From positions 1 through 10,269 of the forward strand of contig DAOVQG010000169.1 of assembly GCA_030628805.1 (NCBI GenBank): DNA of 10,269 nucleotides. The letters run 5' to 3'. Positions 7,901-10,269 of this stretch are shown piece by piece (position 1 is the first letter of the stretch; each line of letters opens with the position of its first letter). The position numbers and the translations under genes were made by a program. This DNA comes from JAGMDK01 sp023128695. GTDB taxonomy: Bacteria; Planctomycetota; Phycisphaerae; UBA1845; Fen-1342. Below the pieces are notes generated by a model. The model was not told the DNA's origin, searched no databases, and worked only from the letters and a program-made list of their open reading frames with translations.

Positions 7901-8477
7901 GGCGGGCAATATTCTGGGGCCCGAGCAGTCGGGGCACATCGAAGCCGTCGGCTATGAGATGTACTGCCAGCTTCTGGAGCAGGCCGTGCGGCGAATGCGG
8001 AACGAGCCCGCCGAGGTGTATCGGCCGGTCAATCTTGATCTCGGCATCTCGGCCACGATCCCGCGCGGCTACATCCGCGCCGACCGCCAGCGGATGGAGG
8101 TTTACAAACGCCTGACGGGTTGCCGGACGATCGAGGAGCTGGGCGTGTTGCGGGATGACATGCGCGACGCCTTCGGCCCGCCGCCGGAGGCCGTCGAGAC
8201 GCTGCTCGCGTTGGCGGAAATCCGCGTGCTGGCACAGCCGTGGGGCATTCGCTCGCTGGTGCTCGATGAGCCGGACGTCATCTTCGCGGTCGACGATCTG
8301 AGCCAGGTGCAGCCCCTGCTCAGCGAGGGCCCCGGCTCGCCGCGCGTACCCGACCCGCGGACCATCCATTGGCGCCTGTCGAAGCGCTACCTGGAGCCGA
8401 AGACGCTGCTGACAGTCTTGCGGAAGCAGCTCAAGCGAACCTTGCCTGCCGCTGCGCAACTCGAAAATGTGGGCTAA
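4944..8477 (+). CDS. mfd: Transcription-repair coupling factor Mfd with in-frame repeat insertions
   Basis: Mfd removes RNA polymerase stalled at DNA lesions and recruits UvrA for nucleotide excision repair. All parts are visible in 1177 residues: a UvrB-like N-terminal region (1-110 and about 170-400, with VEVPGDFARRGGIVDVYS); the polymerase-interacting domain (GDHVVHALHGIGRFLGL, 512-528); Walker A GDVGYGKT (660-667); the DEEQ box (761-764); TATPIPRTL (787-795); LRGRVGR (931-937); and the C-terminal TRCF domain (about 1030-1170). The start is GTG at 4944, the only plausible in-frame start before the conserved N-terminus. It has no Shine-Dalgarno; TAGAAT at 4931-4936 could be a -10 box with a poor -35. 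Two segments have no counterpart in the Mfd proteins I know: residues about 111-168 (tandem 8- and 7-bp repeats) and about 428-452 (a palindromic element). Both keep the frame, and all helicase motifs follow intact, so the gene is probably functional. Confidence 0.97.
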   Translation: MDVFETIRRDTRLEELIRLLARGPGAVAAEGLWGSSAPILAALAAERLGRPLLLITAHSDEADDIRDDVETALGTPPELLPQLDTMPHDAVGPDELAGERLRLCLTLLQQRGNVGTWERGDVGTWGRGNVGTEAESDDVGDNSELAARSSELATSSPELATRYSLLATHIHIVAPIMALMQPVPSAEAIRASSYSIAVGQQLDPDSLGRWLGEHGFQRCDAVEVPGDFARRGGIVDVYSNAHTDPVRIEFFGDEVESIRLFDTGTQRSSHTLDAVQIPALSFTAREVGDGKADDKTTTSFLALLPPDTLIAFNEPGEIQELGRTFLQRLGERVGIIPADAIFRRANDFTQLHLHRFTGAADNAVRFDVSSLPQFEPKSADALQALGEFAAERDVVVLCDNRAEEQRFHELLEQQPEPAIPDAESGERVPCPSPPSSGARVSHDAPSGLGHATRGPALLRVRTTIGVIHRGFQWNSTAYVPHHELFHRYRQRRTLRRVQPARPIDSFFDLEAGDHVVHALHGIGRFLGLKTLDRDGRVDEYLAIEFAGKAVVHVPISQIHVVQKYIGTVRGRPRLSKVGGTGWKKTKQRVADAVTDLAAELLAVQARRDSEEGIAYPRDTEWQREFEGSFIYQETEDQIRTLDELKADMTRPRPMDRLLCGDVGYGKTELALRAAFKVVEYGRQVAVLVPTTVLAEQHHQTFHERLVDYPFTIEVLSRFRTKKEQSKIVERARQGQIDILIGTHRLLSRDVRFADLGLVVIDEEQRFGVEAKEKLKRLRATVDLLTLTATPIPRTLHMSMLGIRDISSLATPPIDRRSIVTQVRLWDDKLVRDAILRELNRDGQVYFVHNFVRDIHSVANRLRTLVPEARFVVGHGQMSGHELEDVMLRFLQREADVLVSTNIIESGLDIPTTNTIFINRAERFGLADLHQLRGRVGRSKHRAYAYALLSPKHPVKENAARRLKALEHYSDLGAGFQIAMRDLEIRGAGNILGPEQSGHIEAVGYEMYCQLLEQAVRRMRNEPAEVYRPVNLDLGISATIPRGYIRADRQRMEVYKRLTGCRTIEELGVLRDDMRDAFGPPPEAVETLLALAEIRVLAQPWGIRSLVLDEPDVIFAVDDLSQVQPLLSEGPGSPRVPDPRTIHWRLSKRYLEPKTLLTVLRKQLKRTLPAAAQLENVG
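5274..5337 (+). repeat. Tandem 8-bp array (CGTGGGRA x 8) inside mfd
   Basis: Eight consecutive units run CGTGGGAA (3 copies), CGTGGGGA (3), CGTGGGAA (2), with no gaps. Three units make 24 bases, so the protein repeats every eight residues: GNVGTWER, then GDVGTWGR, then GNVGT. The array starts right after the helix ending RLRLCLTLLQQ (residue 110). From memory, GNVGTWER peptides recur in translated planctomycete intergenic regions, which suggests a dispersed repeat rather than Mfd-specific sequence. Confidence 0.9.
5370..5444 (+). repeat. Degenerate plus tandem 7-bp repeats (ACTCGCT) inside mfd
   Basis: Two copies of TCTGAACTCGCT (5370-5381, 5391-5402) and a variant CCCGAACTCGCT (5412-5423) lead into four tandem ACTCGCT units (5417-5444). 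The protein reads SELAARSSELATSSPELATRYSLLAT. After it the normal Mfd sequence resumes with HIVAPIMALMQPVPS. About 30 unrelated bases separate it from the 8-bp array, so together they form one composite insert of roughly 175 bases. Confidence 0.85.
6225..6298 (+). repeat. 74-bp palindromic element inserted in frame in mfd
   Basis: Arms 6225-6243 and 6280-6298 are inverted 19-base copies (GCATGCCCAAGCCCGC core) with one mismatch, around a 36-base loop. It encodes residues about 428-452 (RVPCPSPPSSGARVSHDAPS and on), rich in Pro, Ser and Gly. It lies between the helix RAEEQRFHELLEQQ and the strand segment TTIGVIHRGFQW, in what should be a surface loop of domain 3. Codon content differs from conserved Mfd sequence on both sides. 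The composition looks like an extragenic hairpin element, not protein-driven sequence. Confidence 0.85.
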
Positions 8478-8497
8478 GTACCGAACGCCGCGTACGA

Positions 8498-8528
8498 GCG
8501 GGCTCTGTGCCGGACGGCATATGCCCGC
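8498..8528 (+). terminator. Compound hairpin after mfd, possible terminator
   Basis: GCGGGC (8498-8503) pairs with GCCCGC (8523-8528), enclosing a second stem TGCC/GGCA (8508-8511/8516-8519). It begins 21 bases after the mfd stop. There is no T-tract, so factor-independent termination is uncertain. Confidence 0.4.
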
Positions 8529-8540
8529 CTGAATGAAAAT

Positions 8541-8574
8541 AGTCATATATTATGACTGGACATATATTCTGACC
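8541..8574 (+). promoter_or_regulatory. Two abutting 17-bp operator-like palindromes upstream of the antitoxin
   Basis: AGTCATATATTATGACT (8541-8557) has perfect 7-bp arms. It is followed without gap by GGACATATATTCTGACC (8558-8574), which matches it at 13 of 17 positions. The stretch is an AT-rich island in GC-rich surroundings and ends 17 bases before the antitoxin ATG, so it overlaps the expected promoter (TATATT and TATTAT are possible -10 boxes). Phd/YefM antitoxins are known to repress their own operons by binding paired palindromes; that this is such a site is inference. Confidence 0.6.
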
Positions 8575-8591
8575 ATTGTTACCATATAGGT

Positions 8592-8810
8592 ATGAACAAG
8601 ATCAGTGCTTCCAAGTTCAAGGAGCAGTGTCTGGCGCTGCTCGAGCAGGTCGAACCGGATGGAATCGTGATTACCAAGCACGGCAAGCCGGTGGCCAAGC
8701 TGGTGCCGATCGAGAGGGATTGCTCCGATTTGATTGGCAGTATGAAGGATGAACTGGTCATTAAAGGCGACATCTTATCGACGGGTCTGGCTTGGGATGC
8801 TGAATCTTGA
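8592..8810 (+). CDS. Phd/YefM-family antitoxin
   Basis: The 72-residue protein has the typical Phd/YefM layout. The N-terminal DNA-binding and dimerisation part reads MNKISASKFKEQCLALLEQV, followed by GIVITKHGKPVAKLVPIE (about 24-41). The short C-terminal tail GSMKDELVIKGDILSTGLAW is the usual toxin-binding region of antitoxins paired with VapC. It should neutralise the PIN toxin encoded next and repress the operon through the palindromes just upstream. The ATG at 8592 fits the family start exactly; only a weak AGG precedes it. Its last 14 bases overlap the toxin gene, which suggests translational coupling. Length is normal for the family. Confidence 0.93.
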   Translation: MNKISASKFKEQCLALLEQVEPDGIVITKHGKPVAKLVPIERDCSDLIGSMKDELVIKGDILSTGLAWDAES

Positions 8811-9156
8811 CACGCACATTCTCCTGCACGCTCTCACCGGCTCGCTGACGAGGCGCGAAAAGAAACTCCTGTGTGGCAATCCCTGGGGCATCTCCGCGAT
8901 CGTGCTCTGGGAGATTGCGAAACTAGCGCAATTGGGACGTATCGAAATCGACCTGGACTCTCCCCGTCTGCGCAGAGTAATCGCCCGTCTACGCATCTGG
9001 CCCCTTGATCTGCCGATCTGCCGTGAAATCGCCAATCTGGATTTCAAAGGCGACCCGGCGGATGAAATCATCGCCGCCACGAGCATCGTTCAGCGCGTGC
9101 CTCTGATAACGCGCGACCGGGCGATCAAGAAATCCAAGCGTGTGCCGCTGGCGTGA
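8797..9156 (+). CDS. VapC-type PIN-domain ribonuclease toxin
   Basis: The 119-residue protein has the PIN-domain pattern. MLNLDTHILLHAL carries Asp5; ISAIVLWEIAKL carries Glu39; GDPADEIIAATS carries Asp86 and Asp89; LITRD carries Asp107. These acidic residues hold the metal in RNA-cleaving PIN toxins, so the active site looks complete. I chose ATG 8797 because family members start directly before LDTHILL. The longer frame from 8749 would add 16 residues that are only the antitoxin gene read in another frame. The gene overlaps the antitoxin by 14 bases and forms a two-gene operon with it. It is the subgroup usually paired with Phd/YefM antitoxins. The RNA target cannot be read from the sequence. 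Confidence 0.92.
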   Translation: MLNLDTHILLHALTGSLTRREKKLLCGNPWGISAIVLWEIAKLAQLGRIEIDLDSPRLRRVIARLRIWPLDLPICREIANLDFKGDPADEIIAATSIVQRVPLITRDRAIKKSKRVPLA

Positions 9157-9160
9157 TGAG

Positions 9161-9179
9161 GCGAGCGTTTTACGCTTGC
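9161..9179. terminator. Hairpin between convergent toxin and small membrane-protein ORF
   Basis: GCGAGCGT (9161-9168) pairs with ACGCTTGC (9172-9179), 8 bp with one G-T wobble, around a TTT loop. It starts 5 bases after the toxin stop and covers the stop of the minus-strand ORF, a fitting place for a bidirectional terminator. The sequence GCGAGCGTTTTACGCTTGC also looks like a common planctomycete intergenic repeat. Confidence 0.5.
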
Positions 9180-9355
9180 TTGACTATCTCCGCCGCCTGG
9201 GAGAGCAGCCAATAGAGTGCACCCCCGGCTCCGACGCCAAACACCACCGCCAGGATTAAACTACCCCACGAGCCCGCCGAGTAGCGTCCCGGACTATTCT
9301 GTGGCAATCCATCCAGCATCACTGTCTCCCGCACAAGTTCCCCGGGCTGGACCAT
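9170..9355 (-). CDS. Possible small single-pass membrane protein
   Basis: The 61-residue frame starts at ATG 9355 (preceded by GAGAAAAACGAG, a weak ribosome site) and ends with TAA at 9170. It has a polar N-terminus with MVQPGELVRETVML, then one clear hydrophobic segment, LILAVVFGVGAGGALYWLL (about 33-51), then a short tail AAEIVKQA. I do not recognise a family. Support is the well-formed membrane helix, normal-looking composition, and the absence of any other gene in the gap between the toxin and the next plus-strand gene. It could still be a chance frame. Confidence 0.45.
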   Translation of the reverse strand: MVQPGELVRETVMLDGLPQNSPGRYSAGSWGSLILAVVFGVGAGGALYWLLSQAAEIVKQA

Positions 9356-9519
9356 TCTCGTTTTTCTCTACGAACAAATACGTCGTAAGCAGCGGCAGTC
9401 CCCTTAGAAGAGTTCTTCTTTTTTAGAATGCCGAGTACTGGTTTCGGTATGTGTCTATACCGCGAGACATCTTTACGATATGGTGCCAGTCAGCCTAACG
9501 GACTTATGGAATCACGGGA
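9356..9519. other. Spacer upstream of the HYExAFE gene
   Basis: No gene is seen. It holds a weak AT-rich hairpin, AGAAG/CTTCT (9406-9410/9415-9419), followed by six T (9419-9424). This could terminate plus-strand transcripts, though the nearest plus gene ends 250 bases earlier. A short frame ATG 9506 to TGA 9535 (9 codons, MESRDWDQA) ends across the start region of the next gene and might be a leader peptide or nothing. Confidence 0.3.
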
Positions 9520-10035
9520 TTGGGATCAGGCTTGAAATCGCACATCGACTACGAAGCGGCCTTTGAGGATTACCTGCGCACTCGACAAATTCCGTACGTC
9601 GCCGTCGATGAGGCCAAGCGGGCCGCGTTTCGCGACGCCAAGCTGAAGAGTTTTGACTTCATTGTCTATTCGCGTCACGCAACCAACTGGCTGGTGGACA
9701 TCAAGGGCCGCCGCTGGGCGGCGCGGAAGGGCAGCGGCAAGCCCGCCTGGGAGAACTGGGTCACGCAGGCCGACCTCGACGGACTCAAACAGTGGCAAGA
9801 AGTCTTCGGAAACGGCTTCGGGGCGCTGCTGATCTTCGCGTACCGGCTCGACGCCGACGGCGAGCCGCCGCCGGAGGTCGTTCATACGTTTCGCGACGCG
9901 CGGTACGTCTTTGCCGGGGTGCCGGCGGACGAATATCAAACGCAGGCCCGCGTCCGCAGTCCGAAGTGGGGCACGGTCAACATGCCCGTCCGCGAGTTCG
10001 CCAAACACGTTCGGCCAGTGGCGGATTGGTTGTAG
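9520..10035 (+). CDS. HYExAFE-family protein with PD-(D/E)XK-like motif
   Basis: This protein of about 170 residues carries IDYEAAFEDYLR (9-20), a variant of the HYExAFE signature that names a family I recall mainly from planctomycetes. Its function is not established. The region KSFDFIVY (Asp46) followed by WLVDIKGR (Asp60, Lys62) matches the D...(D/E)xK core of restriction-like nucleases. A later helix with Gln83 and the strand ALLIFAY fit that fold, so nuclease activity is a reasonable inference. There is no ATG start: the frame opens after TAA 9496 and offers TTG at 9520 or TTG at 9532. The second has GGGA six bases upstream and leaves the conserved motif intact, giving 167 residues. It has no operon partner in view; a GC hairpin lies 65 bases after the stop. 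Confidence 0.8.
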   Translation: MGSGLKSHIDYEAAFEDYLRTRQIPYVAVDEAKRAAFRDAKLKSFDFIVYSRHATNWLVDIKGRRWAARKGSGKPAWENWVTQADLDGLKQWQEVFGNGFGALLIFAYRLDADGEPPPEVVHTFRDARYVFAGVPADEYQTQARVRSPKWGTVNMPVREFAKHVRPVADWL

Positions 10036-10074
10036 CAGTCCGCTGCACAAGTCATGTAGCGTCCGGGCGGTTAT

Positions 10075-10170
10075 GAGCTTGTGAATCTTTTCTGGGTGGG
10101 GCGGGCATCTTGCCCGCCAAGCAGCGATAGCAAGCTATAACAGCGGGCGAGAGAGCTTGTGAATTTTTCT
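10075..10170 (+). repeat. Pair of direct repeats GAGCTTGTGAATYTTTTCT
   Basis: GAGCTTGTGAATCTTTTCT (10075-10093) recurs as GAGCTTGTGAATTTTTCT (10153-10170), differing by one base loss. The 59 bases between them contain the GC hairpin at 10100-10118. Repeats flanking a hairpin could mark a duplicated target, but they are not at its borders. Confidence 0.7.
10100..10118. terminator. GC hairpin after the HYExAFE gene
   Basis: GGCGGGC (10100-10106) pairs perfectly with GCCCGCC (10112-10118) around ATCTT. It lies 65 bases after the stop codon and lacks a T-tract, so it may be a terminator or another dispersed palindrome. Confidence 0.4.
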
Positions 10171-10232
10171 ATTGACGCCCGTGGTACATTCGTGGAGCGA
10201 GACACGGACGCCGACCAGCGAGGGCCCCACGC

Positions 10233-10269
10233 ATGGATGCACCGATCAGCCGACCCGAGAACCAGAATC
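10233..10269 (+). CDS. Possible start of a further gene, cut by window edge
   Basis: An ATG at 10233 opens a frame of 12 codons (MDAPISRPENQN) to the window end. It is preceded by GCGAGGG (10218-10224), a usable ribosome site at 8-base spacing. A second ATG at 10237 opens another frame (MHRSADPRTRI), so the frame is not settled. No family can be named. Between 10171 and 10232 no convincing promoter was found. Confidence 0.3.
   Translation, partial: MDAPISRPENQN

Noticed and set aside
7782..8546. Minus-strand frame of 254 codons over the 3' end of mfd
   Set aside because: It is antisense to the conserved C-terminal TRCF domain and has no recognisable motif.
8749..8796. Upstream ATG as start of the PIN toxin
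   Set aside because: The extra 16 residues come from antitoxin sequence in another frame; the family begins right at MLNLDTHILL.
9496..9535. A frameshifted longer N-terminus of the HYExAFE protein starting at ATG 9506
   Set aside because: That frame ends after 9 codons, and the conserved signature begins right after the TTG starts, so no missing N-terminus is evident.
10172..10190. TTGACG and TACATT as a promoter for the right-edge gene
   Set aside because: The spacing is only 7 bases, far from the 16-18 needed for a housekeeping promoter.

Overview
The window looks like a piece of a planctomycete chromosome, probably Pirellulales-like. I infer this from three things: a GC-rich sequence; a full-length, eukaryote-like tripeptidyl peptidase II with an export signal, together with a HYExAFE-family protein (both, as far as I recall, typical of planctomycetes); and many short extragenic repeats and palindromes of the kind I associate with planctomycete genomes. 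No database search was possible, so the taxonomy is inference.

Layout. The left edge (1-246, minus) holds the first 82 codons of an ISAzo13-type transposase cut off by the window. A 270-base repeat-rich spacer follows (247-518). A very large minus-strand gene (519-4355) encodes a secreted TPP II-type subtilase. It is divergent from mfd (4944-8477, plus), the transcription-repair coupling factor. The 588-base spacer between them carries two large inverted repeats and several smaller hairpins but no convincing gene. Downstream of mfd is a compact type II toxin-antitoxin operon: a Phd/YefM antitoxin (8592-8810) overlapping a PIN/VapC toxin (8797-9156). It is preceded by an AT-rich promoter region with two abutting 17-bp operator-like palindromes. 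A possible small membrane protein lies convergently on the minus strand (9170-9355). A HYExAFE-family protein with a PD-(D/E)XK-like motif follows (about 9520-10035). The right edge is a repeat-containing spacer and perhaps the first codons of another gene (10233 onward).

The most unusual signal is inside mfd. Two kinds of repeat that look like extragenic repeats sit in its reading frame without breaking it. One is an 8-bp tandem array followed by a 7-bp tandem array (5274-5444, residues about 111-167). The other is a 74-bp palindromic element (6225-6298, residues about 428-452). The rest of Mfd, including all helicase motifs, is intact. This resembles in-ORF palindromic element insertion as known from Rickettsia. 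The 8-bp array could also make mfd frame-switchable by slippage, since one unit is not a multiple of three.

The genes do not form one pathway: DNA repair (mfd), secreted or periplasmic proteolysis (TPP II), a toxin-antitoxin pair, a possible nuclease and an insertion sequence. The repeats are the thread that links them.
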